DNA from: Metallibacterium scheffleri
Lineage (GTDB): Bacteria > Pseudomonadota > Gammaproteobacteria > Xanthomonadales > Rhodanobacteraceae
Assembly: GCF_002077135.1 (NCBI RefSeq)
Contig: NZ_LDOS01000002.1
Location: 1,885,865-1,949,864, forward strand
DNA length: 64,000 nt
Direction of reading: 5' to 3'
In this document: positions 54,872 through 64,000 of the stretch, in pieces
How the letters are laid out: each line of letters starts with the position of its first letter
Numbering within the stretch: position 1 is the stretch's first letter
Translations under genes and position numbers: made by a program
Notes under the pieces: generated by a model
What the model was told of the DNA's origin: nothing
The model's input: only the letters and a program-made list of their open reading frames with translations
Databases searched by the model: none

Positions 54872-57016
54872 ATGAAGCGATACCTTGCTTGCCTGACGCT
54901 GGTCTTGCTTGCGTTTTCCCTGCCATGCGCGCAGGCGGCAACCGTGGCACCGATCAACTGGCAGGCATATCGATCACTGACCAAATATTCCGCGCCGCAA
55001 TTTTCGCCCGACGGCTCGCGCATCGCCTTCCTCACGCTCAAGCCCGATTTCGTGCACGACCGTTACGCTGCGACGCTGCGCGTGGTGGACACCCGCGGCG
55101 GCGCACCGCAAGCCTTGGTGCGCGGCATGCGCGACCTGCAGATGCCGCGCTGGTCCCCCGATGGCCGCACGCTCGCCTTCATCGCCAAAGTCGGCAAGCG
55201 GAAATCCGAGATCTATACGGTTCCGGCGAACGGCGGAACGCCGCGCTGCGTCAGTGACGCGCGCAATGGCGTCGAGCAGTTCGCCTGGAGCCCCGATGGC
55301 AACACGATCGCCTTCGTCACCCCCGACAATCCACGCGTGGGCGCGAAAGCCAGACGCGCGCATCATGATCTCTTCGACATCCATGACGATGATTACCAGA
55401 TCACGCGCGCACCCGCGCCTTCGCATATCTGGCTGCTGTCCTTGAAAGATGGCGACGCGCGACAGCTCACCCACGGCCCCACGAGCGTGCTCGAGAATCC
55501 GCCGCCATTCGCCGGATCGATCAGCGCGCCCGCGTGGTCGGCGGATGGGAAATGGCTGGTCTTCACCCGACAGATCGATGCCGACGACAGCGACACTGAC
55601 CAGACCACCATCGCCGCGGTGAACGTGGCCACGGGCGCGGTGCATGCGCTCACATCCCACGGTTCCTACGAGTACACGCCGGAATTCGCGCCGCAGGGCG
55701 ACGCGGTGGCTTTTCTGTACCCGCACGGCCCCGGCCCGGTGAGCGACATGGATGTTCTCGTCACCTCAGTGGCCGGTGGCGGCGCGCGTGATATCAGCGC
55801 GGACATGGACCGCGACGTTTACTCCGCGTATGCGTGGCTCCCGGCTGCGCGTGGCGTGGTCGCCGTCGTCGACGACCACGTGGGGACGAAGATCTTCGTG
55901 CAGCCCTTGCACGGTGCTGCGCACGCGCTGGCGCTCGGCAGCCTCAATCCCTCGCTCGTCGCGGTTTCGGCGCAGGGCGCGCTGGCATTCGTCGCCGACA
56001 GCGCCACGCGCGCGCCCGAACTCTATCTGCTGCGCACCCTGGCCAGCCGGCCCGTCGCCCTGACATCATTCAATCACGCATTCTCGGACTATGCCTATCC
56101 GCGCAGCGTCGAGGTCTCGTGGCGCGCTCCCGATGGCCAGGCCGATGACGGCATCCTGACTTACCCGGACGACTACCAGCCCGGACAGCATTACCCGCTC
56201 GTGGTGTACAGCCACGGCGGCCCCGAGGCGGCTTCGACCGAGCATTTCGATGGCGGCGAAATCGGCCCCTTGCGCGATCTGTTCGCGGCACGCGGTTATC
56301 TGGTCTTCGAGCCCAACTATCGCGGCAGCGACAACCTCGGCAACGCGCATGAGCATGCGATTTATCGCGACCCTGGCGTCGGCCCCGACAGCGACATTAT
56401 CTCGGGCATCACCATGCTGGAGAAACAGGGCATCGTCGATCGCGCGCGCATCGCCGCGGTCGGGCATTCCTACGGCGGCTACATGACGGCGTGGCTGATC
56501 GCGCACCAGCACTTCTGGCGCTGCGCGGTGGTCGCCGACGGCGTCGTCGACTGGACGCAGGAGTACGAACTCGCGGGTGACGGCAACCTGGCCTGGACCC
56601 GGGACTCGCTGGGCGGCAGCCCGTGGGATCCGCGCAGCGCGGCGCTGTATCGCAGCGGCTCGCCGATCACTTATGCCGGGCAGATCACCACGCCGACATT
56701 GATCATCTCCGGCACCGCCGACATCACCGTGCCGATCACCGAATCATTCGCGCTTTACCACGCGCTCGCCAGTCGGCGCGTCCCGGTGCGCTTCATCGGC
56801 ATTCCCGGCGCACATCACATGCCGCAGGATCCCGTGCACCGCGAGCTCTACTACCGTGCGATCTACGATTGGGTGGTTGCCCACATGCAGCCATCAAACC
56901 GGGCCGGCGCGGGTGCGGGTGCGGTCGCACGGGCCGACACTCGACGCTCCGTGCACGGATCCGAAGCTATGATGCAAAAACTCAAGGCCTCACTCACCCG
57001 GAGCATATCGCCATGA
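54872..57016 (+). CDS. S9-family prolyl oligopeptidase, exported
   Basis: The 714-residue serine peptidase has a signal peptide (MKRYLACLTLVLLAFSLPCA, cleavage near AQA). A WD40/beta-propeller region follows (PQFSPDGSRIAFLTL; PRWSPDGRTLAFIA; FAWSPDGNTIAFVT), then an alpha/beta-hydrolase domain. The catalytic triad is Ser533 in GHSYGGY, Asp in SGTADITVP and His in GAHHMPQ. Such enzymes (DPP-IV/acylaminoacyl peptidase type) cut short peptides in the periplasm. The final 40 residues are low complexity. The stop overlaps the peroxiredoxin start (ATGA). Confidence 0.92.
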   Translation: MKRYLACLTLVLLAFSLPCAQAATVAPINWQAYRSLTKYSAPQFSPDGSRIAFLTLKPDFVHDRYAATLRVVDTRGGAPQALVRGMRDLQMPRWSPDGRTLAFIAKVGKRKSEIYTVPANGGTPRCVSDARNGVEQFAWSPDGNTIAFVTPDNPRVGAKARRAHHDLFDIHDDDYQITRAPAPSHIWLLSLKDGDARQLTHGPTSVLENPPPFAGSISAPAWSADGKWLVFTRQIDADDSDTDQTTIAAVNVATGAVHALTSHGSYEYTPEFAPQGDAVAFLYPHGPGPVSDMDVLVTSVAGGGARDISADMDRDVYSAYAWLPAARGVVAVVDDHVGTKIFVQPLHGAAHALALGSLNPSLVAVSAQGALAFVADSATRAPELYLLRTLASRPVALTSFNHAFSDYAYPRSVEVSWRAPDGQADDGILTYPDDYQPGQHYPLVVYSHGGPEAASTEHFDGGEIGPLRDLFAARGYLVFEPNYRGSDNLGNAHEHAIYRDPGVGPDSDIISGITMLEKQGIVDRARIAAVGHSYGGYMTAWLIAHQHFWRCAVVADGVVDWTQEYELAGDGNLAWTRDSLGGSPWDPRSAALYRSGSPITYAGQITTPTLIISGTADITVPITESFALYHALASRRVPVRFIGIPGAHHMPQDPVHRELYYRAIYDWVVAHMQPSNRAGAGAGAVARADTRRSVHGSEAMMQKLKASLTRSISP

Positions 57017-57639
57017 ACAAACGCTGGATCGGAACTTTGATGGCTGCCGCGATGGTCGCATGGGTTGCGTTTCCGGCACTGGCGGCCCCAATGCCCAAGA
57101 CGATGCTGGAACCAGGCGTCACGGCTCCTGATTTCACGCTGCCTGCCACGCTTGCGGGACACGATTACACCTTCGCGCTGAAGCAGGCGCTCGCCAAGGG
57201 TCCAGTCGTGCTTTACTTCTTCCCGGCTGCCTATACCAGCGGCTGCGACCTGGAAGCGCACACCTTCTCGACGCACGCTGCCCAGTTCGCCAAAGCCGGG
57301 GCGAGCATCCTCGGTGTATCGGAAAATTCGATCGCGATGCTCAACAAGTTCGAAATCGATCCGAATTTCTGCGCCGGCAAGTTCCCGATCGCCTCCGACC
57401 CCAGCGGCAGCATCGGCGCCCTGTACGGGGTCAAGCTGTATCCGCCGCAGAAAGGGGCCAAGACCATCCACGGCCAAACCATCACGCACGGCTTTTTCGC
57501 GCGCACGACCTTCGTGATCGCACCCGACGGCAAGGTCGTGGCGTCGATGTCCAGCGAAAAGGACGGCATCTCGCCGATCCAGCACGTGACGCGTTCTCTG
57601 GCGATTGTGCAGCGCCTGCACGAGCACAAGACGCCCTGA
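57013..57639 (+). CDS. Periplasmic peroxiredoxin (AhpC/TSA, BCP-like)
   Basis: The 208-residue protein has a signal peptide (residues 1-24, ending PALAAP), then a thioredoxin-fold peroxiredoxin with the peroxidatic Cys78 in PAAYTSGCDLEA (the family Pro, Thr and Cys are present). The only other candidate resolving Cys in the mature protein is in DPNFCAGKF. It would reduce peroxides in the periplasm. Coupled to the S9 peptidase by ATGA, which is unusual for either family. Confidence 0.9.
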   Translation: MNKRWIGTLMAAAMVAWVAFPALAAPMPKTMLEPGVTAPDFTLPATLAGHDYTFALKQALAKGPVVLYFFPAAYTSGCDLEAHTFSTHAAQFAKAGASILGVSENSIAMLNKFEIDPNFCAGKFPIASDPSGSIGALYGVKLYPPQKGAKTIHGQTITHGFFARTTFVIAPDGKVVASMSSEKDGISPIQHVTRSLAIVQRLHEHKTP

Positions 57640-57769
57640 TCGGCGGCGCCTGGGCGCGATAGCGACAGAAACAGGGGCACCATTTCGCCGCCCGGATCAA
57701 CAGGTACGCTGCGCGCGATCCGGCGCGCAGCGCCGCAGCCAGCCTGAATGCTGGAGAGGGGACACGCGC

Positions 57770-59773
57770 ATGACTCGCAGCACTCCTGCCGCCACCAGTG
57801 CGCCGTCGACGCGCGAGTTGACCGTCCGCGGGATCCTCCTCGGCATCGTGATCACCCTGGTGTTCACCGCCGCCAATGTGTATTTCGGACTCAAGGCGGG
57901 GCTGACCTTCGCCACCTCGATCCCGGCGGCGGTGATCTCGATGGCGCTGCTCAAGGGTCTGGGCGGCAGCAACATGCAGGAGAACAACATCGTGCAGACG
58001 CTGGCCTCGGCGGCGGGCACGCTGTCGGCCATCATCTTCGTGCTGCCGGGGCTGGTGATGGTGGGCTGGTGGAGCGGGTTTCCGTTCTGGATGAGTTTCG
58101 GCGTGTGCGCGCTGGGCGGCATCCTCGGCGTGATGTACACGATCCCGCTGCGCCGCGCGCTGGTCACCGGCTCGGACCTGCCCTATCCGGAAGGCGTGGC
58201 CTGCGCCGAGGTGCTGAAAGTGGGCAGCGCCGCGGCCAGCGGCAGCGTGGCCGACAAGGAGAACAAGGCCGGGCTGCTGGCGGTGACGCTGAGCGCATTG
58301 GTGTCGGCGGGATTCGCGGTGGTGGTGGCGACGCGCATCTTCGCCGGCAACGTGGCCACGTATTTCCGCATCGGTGACAAGGGCGCGCTGACCGGATTCG
58401 ACTTCAGCCTGTCGTTCGCGCTGTTCGCGGTGGGGCATCTGGTGGGCCTGTGGGTGGGGCTGTCGATGCTGCTGGGTTTGCTGATCGGCTGGCTGGGGCT
58501 GGTGCCGGTGTTCACCGCGCTGCACCCCGCGGCGGGTTCGGTGGTGGACGTGGCGCAGGCGGCGTGGGCGGCGCGCGTGCGCTTTGTCGGCGCGGGCACC
58601 ATCGGCGTGGCGGCGATCTGGACGCTGGTCAAGCTGGTGCGGCCGGTGGTCAGCGGTCTGCGCGGGGCGATGGCGGCGGCGCGCGTGCGCAAGGCGGGCC
58701 AGGCCAGTTCGCTGCCACGCACCGAGCGCGACCTGCCGATCGGCCTGGTCGGCCTGATCACGCTGGTGTCGCTGCTACCGATCGGCTGGATGCTGCTGCA
58801 TTTCGGTCTGATCGCGGGCCTGCGCGCGCAGATCGCGCTGCTGGTGATCGGCGCGCTGGTGTTCGTGGTGCTGATGAGCTTTTTCGTCTCGGCGGTATGC
58901 GGCTACATGGCCGGATTGATCGGCTCGTCCAATAGCCCGCTGTCGGGCGTGGGCATCCTGGTGATCATCGCCGCCGCGCTGTTGCTGGTGCTGGGCGTGG
59001 CGCCCAGCCTGCCGGTCGGCGCGCAGCCGGCGCTGGTGGCGTTCGCGCTGTTCGTCACCTCGGTGGTGTTCGCAGTGGCGACCATCGCCAACAACAATCT
59101 GCAGGATCTCAAGACCGGGCAACTGGTGGACGCCACGCCGTGGAAACAGCAGGTGGCGCTGGTGATCGGCGTGATCGCCGGCGCGGCGGTGATTCCACCG
59201 GTGCTCGACCTGCTGCTCAAGGCCTACGGTTTTGCCGGCATGCCCGGCACCAACCCGGCGCTGGCGCTGGCGGCGCCGCAGGCGGCGCTGATCTCGGCAC
59301 TGGCGCAAGGCGTGATCGAGCACAAGCTGGACTGGAGCATGATCGGTCTGGGTGCCGCCATCGGTGTGGTCATCGTGGTCCTCGACGAACTGCTGGCACG
59401 GCGCGGCAAGACCGCGCGCCTGCCACCGCTGGCGGTGGGCCTGGGCATCTACCTGCCTACCTCGACCACGCTGATGGTGGTGATCGGCGCCATCGCCGGT
59501 TCGATGTTCGATCGCCGCGCCGCGCGCACCACCAAACCCGAGGCCACCAAGCAGCTCGGCGTGCTGCTGGCCTCGGGCATGATCGTCGGCGAAAGCCTGA
59601 TCGGCGTGGCACTGGCCGCGCTGGTGGTGTTCTCGGGCAAGGACGCACCGCTGGCACTGGTCGGCCCCGGTTTCGCGCACGCCGCGGTGTGGATCGGCGG
59701 TGCCAGCTTCGTGCTGGTGATGGTCGCCATGTACGCGTGGCTGTTCAAACTCGGCCGGCGCGCAGCAGGGTAG
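57770..59773 (+). CDS. OPT-family oligopeptide (or metal-siderophore) transporter
   Basis: The 667-residue protein is almost all membrane helices (about 14 to 16). It has OPT family features near the start (RELTVRGILLGIVITLVFTA; NVYFGLKAGLTFATSIPAAV) and LPYPEGVACAEVL. Bacterial OPT proteins take up small peptides or metal complexes by proton symport. ATG 57770 has GGAGAGGGG upstream. It follows an exported peptidase by two genes, so uptake of the released peptides is a plausible common theme (inference). Confidence 0.92.
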   Translation: MTRSTPAATSAPSTRELTVRGILLGIVITLVFTAANVYFGLKAGLTFATSIPAAVISMALLKGLGGSNMQENNIVQTLASAAGTLSAIIFVLPGLVMVGWWSGFPFWMSFGVCALGGILGVMYTIPLRRALVTGSDLPYPEGVACAEVLKVGSAAASGSVADKENKAGLLAVTLSALVSAGFAVVVATRIFAGNVATYFRIGDKGALTGFDFSLSFALFAVGHLVGLWVGLSMLLGLLIGWLGLVPVFTALHPAAGSVVDVAQAAWAARVRFVGAGTIGVAAIWTLVKLVRPVVSGLRGAMAAARVRKAGQASSLPRTERDLPIGLVGLITLVSLLPIGWMLLHFGLIAGLRAQIALLVIGALVFVVLMSFFVSAVCGYMAGLIGSSNSPLSGVGILVIIAAALLLVLGVAPSLPVGAQPALVAFALFVTSVVFAVATIANNNLQDLKTGQLVDATPWKQQVALVIGVIAGAAVIPPVLDLLLKAYGFAGMPGTNPALALAAPQAALISALAQGVIEHKLDWSMIGLGAAIGVVIVVLDELLARRGKTARLPPLAVGLGIYLPTSTTLMVVIGAIAGSMFDRRAARTTKPEATKQLGVLLASGMIVGESLIGVALAALVVFSGKDAPLALVGPGFAHAAVWIGGASFVLVMVAMYAWLFKLGRRAAG

Positions 59774-59854
59774 GACGCAGCACGCGGTGGAAGCGCCCGG
59801 GCCTCTGGGCATGATCGGGCCGTCAAGCTGTTCGCGAGGCCCTGCATCCAGGCG

Positions 59855-61684
59855 CTACTGCGGCAGGCGCAGATTCGCCGGCGTCGGCGGCAGGCCGGGC
59901 ACGGCCCTGATCTCGGCATCGTCGGGCAGCGCCTTGCCCTGCGCGAGGTGCGCCCACAGCGCATCCAGCGCGGCGTGCACATAGGGCACCAGCGGCACGT
60001 ACTGCTGCGCGAAGCCCGGCAACGCGAGGAAAGCATCGAAGTGTTGCGCCGGGCTCACCCGCCACTCGCGCACCGGCAAACCCGCCGCGCGCGCGGCAGC
60101 CATGTACGGCGCGCTGCTGAAAGCGGCGGGAATCAGTCCATCCTCGGCGCCGTGCACCAGCAGCACCGGCAGTCCGGCGCGCGGCATGCCGCCGCGCGTG
60201 GCGGCGACTCCCGCACGCAGACGCTGTGCAAGTGCGTCCGCGCCCGTCCACAGCGCGCGCAGGCAGACCAGACCGGGCGCATGCAAGTCCGGCGGCGACT
60301 GCCGCGTGTCGATGATGCCCACGCCATTGCCCGGGGGCACCCCGGCTGCATCGGGCCACCATTGCGCGCGCACGCTGGCGGTCGCGGGCGTCGGCTGGCC
60401 ATGGCCATCGAGCGCGGCGTAGTGGTAACCGCAGGGCATCGGCGCACTGCCGCCGCGTGCATAGGCCGCGGCATACAGCACCGCGACGCTGCGCCAGAGG
60501 TCGAACGCGGTACAGATCGCGGCACTGCGCAGCGCACCCTCGCTCCAGCCCTGCGCGCGCAGGTATTCCCAGGCATTGCGCGCCTGCTCGGGCAAGCTGC
60601 TGCCGGCGAGCCGGCCTTGCGCCTTCAGCGTGGCGCAGCGCGCGGCGCCGGATGCCGTCAGCAGCGCATTGCCGCGCGCGCCGGGGGCGCTGTCGAAATG
60701 CGGATCGAGCAGCGCGCAGGGCAGCCATAGCGCAGCCTCGGTGGCGTAGTCGTATAGCGGACGCCCGCCTTCGACGTGGATGTTGGGCTCGCCGGCGACC
60801 ACGCCGGACAGCAGGCGCAGGTCGTCGCTGGCCGCAGCCTGCAGCACCGCGCCGCCGCCGTTGGAGATGCCTACCGCGATGATGCGGGTGTTGTGCGGCG
60901 TGAACGGCGCCTCGGCCGGAAACGCGCGCTCCAGCATGGCCAGCCCGAAGCGTGCCGCCTGCAGGGTGTGCCGGCCCCAATCCGCCTCGGTGTTGTCGGC
61001 GCTGTGCGCCTGCTTCACGCCGACCGCATCGCGACCGGCCAGCGGCGAACCGGGTTCGAACTCCAGTGGCGTGCTGCCGGCTTGGGCGCGCGTGCCATCC
61101 AGTGCCACGCCGGTATTGCTGGCGCTATCGAAGTATCCGCTGCCGCCGGCCTTGTCGGTATAGACCACCGCGCAACCACGTGGCAGGCCCCACGCACCGG
61201 CCACTGCGATGGCGCCGTACACGCCACGCGAACCCGACGCCGGAGCCACCAGCAGGCAACGCGCGCGGTGATCGAAATGGTCCGGAATCTGCGCCAGCAC
61301 GCGATGCGTGTCATGCACGCCGGGCGCGCGCGCGAAGGCGCCGTACTCGCGCCCCGGCACCGGCGCCAGCGTGCCATAGGTGTCGGCCGCGGCGTGCGCC
61401 TGCAGCCAGGCGATGCCCTTCCAGCTCATCTGGATCGCACGCCGGCGCACTTCGCCGGGCGTCGGCTGCGCGGGATGGATGAACGCCACCGGCGCGCCGC
61501 GCAAGCCGGCGCGACCCAGACCCGCGGTCAGCAGATCATCGCCGGCGTCGTGGCGTGTCTCGCGCACCGGAGAAACCAGAAAATCCAGTTGCGCGTTGAA
61601 CTCGGTGGCCGGCGCCGCACGGACAGAAAACCGCATCCGCATGCGGCTGAGGATTTCATTCATGGAATCTCGAAATGGATTCAT
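59855..61684 (-). CDS. D-(-)-3-hydroxybutyrate oligomer hydrolase
   Basis: The 609-residue alpha/beta hydrolase has the family stretches DDLLTAGLGRAGLRG, SGSRGVYGAIAVAGAWGLPR, GCAVVYTDKAGGSGYFD and the nucleophile Ser274 in the lipase box GISNGGG. Late in the chain LLVHGAEDGLIP supplies the Asp and SPAQHFDAF the His. The family cleaves 3-hydroxybutyrate oligomers from PHB breakdown. No signal peptide is seen from ATG 61684 or 61666, so it should be intracellular; the start is uncertain because the frame stays open to 61822 and the ribosome sites are poor. Confidence 0.88.
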   Translation of the reverse strand: MNPFRDSMNEILSRMRMRFSVRAAPATEFNAQLDFLVSPVRETRHDAGDDLLTAGLGRAGLRGAPVAFIHPAQPTPGEVRRRAIQMSWKGIAWLQAHAAADTYGTLAPVPGREYGAFARAPGVHDTHRVLAQIPDHFDHRARCLLVAPASGSRGVYGAIAVAGAWGLPRGCAVVYTDKAGGSGYFDSASNTGVALDGTRAQAGSTPLEFEPGSPLAGRDAVGVKQAHSADNTEADWGRHTLQAARFGLAMLERAFPAEAPFTPHNTRIIAVGISNGGGAVLQAAASDDLRLLSGVVAGEPNIHVEGGRPLYDYATEAALWLPCALLDPHFDSAPGARGNALLTASGAARCATLKAQGRLAGSSLPEQARNAWEYLRAQGWSEGALRSAAICTAFDLWRSVAVLYAAAYARGGSAPMPCGYHYAALDGHGQPTPATASVRAQWWPDAAGVPPGNGVGIIDTRQSPPDLHAPGLVCLRALWTGADALAQRLRAGVAATRGGMPRAGLPVLLVHGAEDGLIPAAFSSAPYMAAARAAGLPVREWRVSPAQHFDAFLALPGFAQQYVPLVPYVHAALDALWAHLAQGKALPDDAEIRAVPGLPPTPANLRLPQ

Positions 61685-61878
61685 CGCGACGATCTGCATG
61701 CAGGCGGAGAGCACCGCATCGTAATGCGCTGCCAACGCGCATGGGTTGCGTGCACTGGCGGCGCGGGCAGATTGAGCGCCCCACACATGCACGTGCGCCG
61801 ATGCTGGACGCCGGTGCGGCAATCGTCATGCGCTGGCGGACACCGCGATCGCACGCATCCCGTGCAAGCCGCACGCGC

Positions 61879-63297
61879 TCAGGATTGCGCGGCAAGCAGC
61901 GCGTGCCAGCGCGCTTCCAGCGCATCGACCAGATGCAGCATGGCGACATCGCGTGCCGCGGCTTCCGCGTAAGGCCCGGCCTCGGCCAGACGTTCATGTG
62001 CGAACCACAATTCGAAGGCGTGGCCGCCCACGTGCTCGGCCGCGCGCAGGTGCAGGTTGTCCGGCCCCCAGACGAAGCTGGCCGCGCCGCCGGCCTTGTC
62101 TAGCACCTGTATCCAATCGGCGGCGGCCTTGGGCGTGTCGAACGGCACCGACAGCAGCAAGTCGGCGCCATCGGCGCCGAGAAAGCGAAAGTGGAAATGC
62201 CCGTCCTTGCCGCGGAAGGTCACGAAACGGCCGACGCGAGCTGAATCGTTGCGGCGCATCACCTGCGCCGATCCCGCCTGTGGTGCACGCAGACCGATGG
62301 CTTGGCGCAGCCGCGCCAGCAGCGGCGCGGCCAACGTGCGTGCCTTGGCGGCGCCCTCCTGCAAGATTTCTTCGATCTGATTCGACTCGACGGTCAGCCT
62401 GTCATAGCGCGCACGCATTGGTCCGATTTCGTCTTCGATCTGCGTGGCCAGGCGCTGCTTGGCCTCGCCCCAGGCCAGTCCCGCGCGCAGGTCGGCGGCG
62501 TAGGCATCGCCCTGCGCGCGCGTGGCGAAGGCACGGTAGATCGCGCACAGTGCGTTGCTGTCCGGGTCTTTGGGCTCGCCGGGCCTGCGCGAGTCGGTGA
62601 CGATGCGCGCGATGGCGTCCTCGAGCGCGCGCGGGCCGCCGGCGAACAACGGGATCGTGTTGTCGTAGCTCTTCGACATCTTGCGGCCATCGAGCCCGGG
62701 CAGCGTGGCCACGTCTTCATCGACCACCGCCGCGGGCAGCGTCAGCAAATCCTTGCCGGCGCCGTAGAGGTGGTTGAAGCGCTGCGCGATGTCGCGCGCC
62801 ATCTCGATGTGCTGCACCTGATCGCGGCCCACCGGCACGCGCTGCGCGCCAAACATCAGGATGTCGGCGGCCATCAGCACCGGGTAGCTGTACAGGCCCA
62901 GGGTGACGCCAGCGTCGGCGTCCTCGCCCTGCGCGGCGTTGGCATCGACTGCGGCCTTGTAGGCGTGCGCGCGATTCATCAGGCCCTTGGCGGTGACGCA
63001 GGTCAGCAACCAGGTCAGCTCGGGAATCTCGGGGATGTCGGACTGGCGATAGAAGGTCACGCGCTGCCAATCGAGCCCGCAGGCCAGCCAGGTGGCGGCG
63101 ATCTCCAGGCGCGAGCGCGCGATGCGCTCGGGATCGTCGCACTTGATCAGCGCGTGGTAGTCGGCCAGAAAAAAGAAGGCATCGACATCGACAGCCTGCG
63201 CCATGCGCAAAGCCGGGCGGATCGCGCCGACGTAATTGCCGAGGTGTGGCGTGCCGGTGGTGGTGATGCCGGTCAGGACGCGGGTGCGTGCGCTCAT
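61879..63297 (-). CDS. trpS: Tryptophanyl-tRNA synthetase with C-terminal extra domain
   Basis: The 472-residue protein starts [20 protein letters not shown] with the HIGH-like TGTPHLGN and has KMSKS in [10 protein letters not shown] near residue 206. It charges tRNA-Trp. About 120 residues follow the usual end of bacterial TrpS (near QAIGLRAP); this tail contains [20 protein letters not shown], resembling the DUF1508 (YegP) fold used to bind or sense small ligands. I believe such tails occur in Xanthomonadales. ATG 63297 is clear. Confidence 0.95.
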   Translation of the reverse strand: MSARTRVLTGITTTGTPHLGNYVGAIRPALRMAQAVDVDAFFFLADYHALIKCDDPERIARSRLEIAATWLACGLDWQRVTFYRQSDIPEIPELTWLLTCVTAKGLMNRAHAYKAAVDANAAQGEDADAGVTLGLYSYPVLMAADILMFGAQRVPVGRDQVQHIEMARDIAQRFNHLYGAGKDLLTLPAAVVDEDVATLPGLDGRKMSKSYDNTIPLFAGGPRALEDAIARIVTDSRRPGEPKDPDSNALCAIYRAFATRAQGDAYAADLRAGLAWGEAKQRLATQIEDEIGPMRARYDRLTVESNQIEEILQEGAAKARTLAAPLLARLRQAIGLRAPQAGSAQVMRRNDSARVGRFVTFRGKDGHFHFRFLGADGADLLLSVPFDTPKAAADWIQVLDKAGGAASFVWGPDNLHLRAAEHVGGHAFELWFAHERLAEAGPYAEAAARDVAMLHLVDALEARWHALLAAQS

Positions 63298-63453
63298 GGA
63301 CAGCTCTGCGATGCGACAGCGCCACAGTGTAACGGCCCGGCACGCGCGGTTGCTGCATGGTGGCGGACGCGCGCGCCGGCGACCGCCGGCAGGATGGTGC
63401 GGCCGTGCGAACGCGCGCGATACTGCGGCGCCCGTCCCGACCGGTTGCCGCGC

Positions 63454-64000
63454 ATGACCGCCTTGCTCTCGCCCGCCGACCTCGCACCGCAGCCGCTCGA
63501 TCACGCGCTGGCGCTGCCGGCGCCGTACTACACCGATCCGCGTATGCCGGCACTGGATGCCGCCGCGGTGTTCACGCGCAGCTGGCAACTGGTGGGCCAC
63601 GCCGCGCAACTGAGCGGCGTCGGCGACCATCTGGTGGCCGAGGTCGCCGGCCTGCCGCTGCTGGTCGTGCGCAGCGACGCGACCACGATCCGCGCGTTTC
63701 ACAACGTCTGCCGGCACCGCGCCGGACCGCTGGCCACCTGCGCTGGACGCGGCGCCAGCGCGCTGCGCTGCCATTACCACGGCTGGACCTACGGACTGGA
63801 CGGCGTGCTGCGCGGCGCGCCGGAAATGGGTCGCACGCCCGATTTCAACCCGGCGGACATCCGCCTGCCCGAGGTCAGCGTGCAGGTCTGGCAGGGGCTG
63901 GTGTTCGCGGCCACCGGCGCGGCGCCAGCGTTCGCCGCATGCGTCGCCGGCATCGATGCACGCCTCGGGCCGCGACGCACGCTGGCCGGCCATGAGTTCC
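63454..64000 (+). CDS. Rieske ring-hydroxylating oxygenase alpha subunit (gene continues off right edge)
   Basis: An open frame from ATG 63454 ([20 protein letters not shown]) runs to the end of the window without a stop. Residues 86-109 form a Rieske iron-sulfur site: Cys86-x-His88, 17 residues, Cys106-x2-His109 in [12 protein letters not shown]... LRCHYHGW. This fits the N-terminal half of aromatic-ring hydroxylating or choline-monooxygenase-like oxygenases; the non-heme iron domain is outside the window, so the substrate is unknown. It is divergent from trpS; no strong ribosome site is seen. Confidence 0.85.
   Translation, partial: MTALLSPADLAPQPLDHALALPAPYYTDPRMPALDAAAVFTRSWQLVGHAAQLSGVGDHLVAEVAGLPLLVVRSDATTIRAFHNVCRHRAGPLATCAGRGASALRCHYHGWTYGLDGVLRGAPEMGRTPDFNPADIRLPEVSVQVWQGLVFAATGAAPAFAACVAGIDARLGPRRTLAGHEF

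Noticed and set aside
1..64000. CRISPR arrays, tRNA or rRNA genes, prophage or complete IS elements
   Set aside because: No regularly spaced repeats, no tRNA-like cloverleaf boxes and no transposase or phage genes were found on reading both strands.

Overview
The window is GC-rich, densely coded DNA from a gammaproteobacterium, most likely of the order Xanthomonadales (Lysobacterales), perhaps Rhodanobacteraceae. The clues are sucD-sucC lying divergently next to pilS-pilR (an arrangement I associate with Xanthomonas and Xylella), rluD-pgeF divergent from bamD, and a tryptophanyl-tRNA synthetase with a C-terminal extension. The family name is inference. I saw no rRNA, tRNA, CRISPR array, prophage or complete insertion sequence.

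Region 1 (1-16.7 kb) is a carbohydrate block. It starts with the C-terminal half of a cyclic beta-1,2-glucan synthase-like protein (GH94 part; the gene enters from the left). Then come a remnant of a glucose-6-phosphate dehydrogenase gene, a HAD phosphatase, phosphoglucomutase and phosphoketolase. Next is a convergent pair, an FAD disulfide oxidoreductase and a GH144-type beta-1,2-glucanase-like protein, and finally a free-standing GH94 protein. Read together this is a plausible pathway: make beta-1,2-glucan, cut it, phosphorolyse it to glucose-1-phosphate, convert that to glucose-6-phosphate and feed a phosphoketolase route.

Region 2 (16.7-23.2 kb) holds a small, apparently broken secreted protein, a stomatin, a duplicated DoxX/DoxD membrane protein, an HNH endonuclease, and a bufferin operon (bufA-bufB-bufC, a copper-binding modified peptide system). 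The bufferin operon is divergent from an ECF sigma factor/anti-sigma pair. Region 3 (23.3-31.5 kb) is mostly core genes: a ClC transporter, dxs, pgeF, rluD, bamD, nadE.

Region 4 (31.7-40.9 kb) is a full potassium operon: a tiny membrane ORF, kdpF, kdpA, kdpB, a putative TorF-type porin, kdpC, a 162-bp MITE-like repeat, kdpD and kdpE. Region 5 (41.0-45.9 kb), transcribed leftward, is the strongest candidate for an undescribed system. It holds a TIR-transmembrane-TPR protein, two small proteins that share the same C-terminal tail (TTTNPTIKNQ), and a SLOG-domain protein with two pairs of membrane helices.

Region 6 (46.4-64 kb) contains sucD/sucC, pilS/pilR, a DsrE-like periplasmic protein, a four-cysteine small protein coupled to a glycosyltransferase 9, an S9 peptidase coupled to a periplasmic peroxiredoxin, an OPT transporter, a 3-hydroxybutyrate oligomer hydrolase, trpS, and the start of a Rieske oxygenase gene that runs off the right edge.
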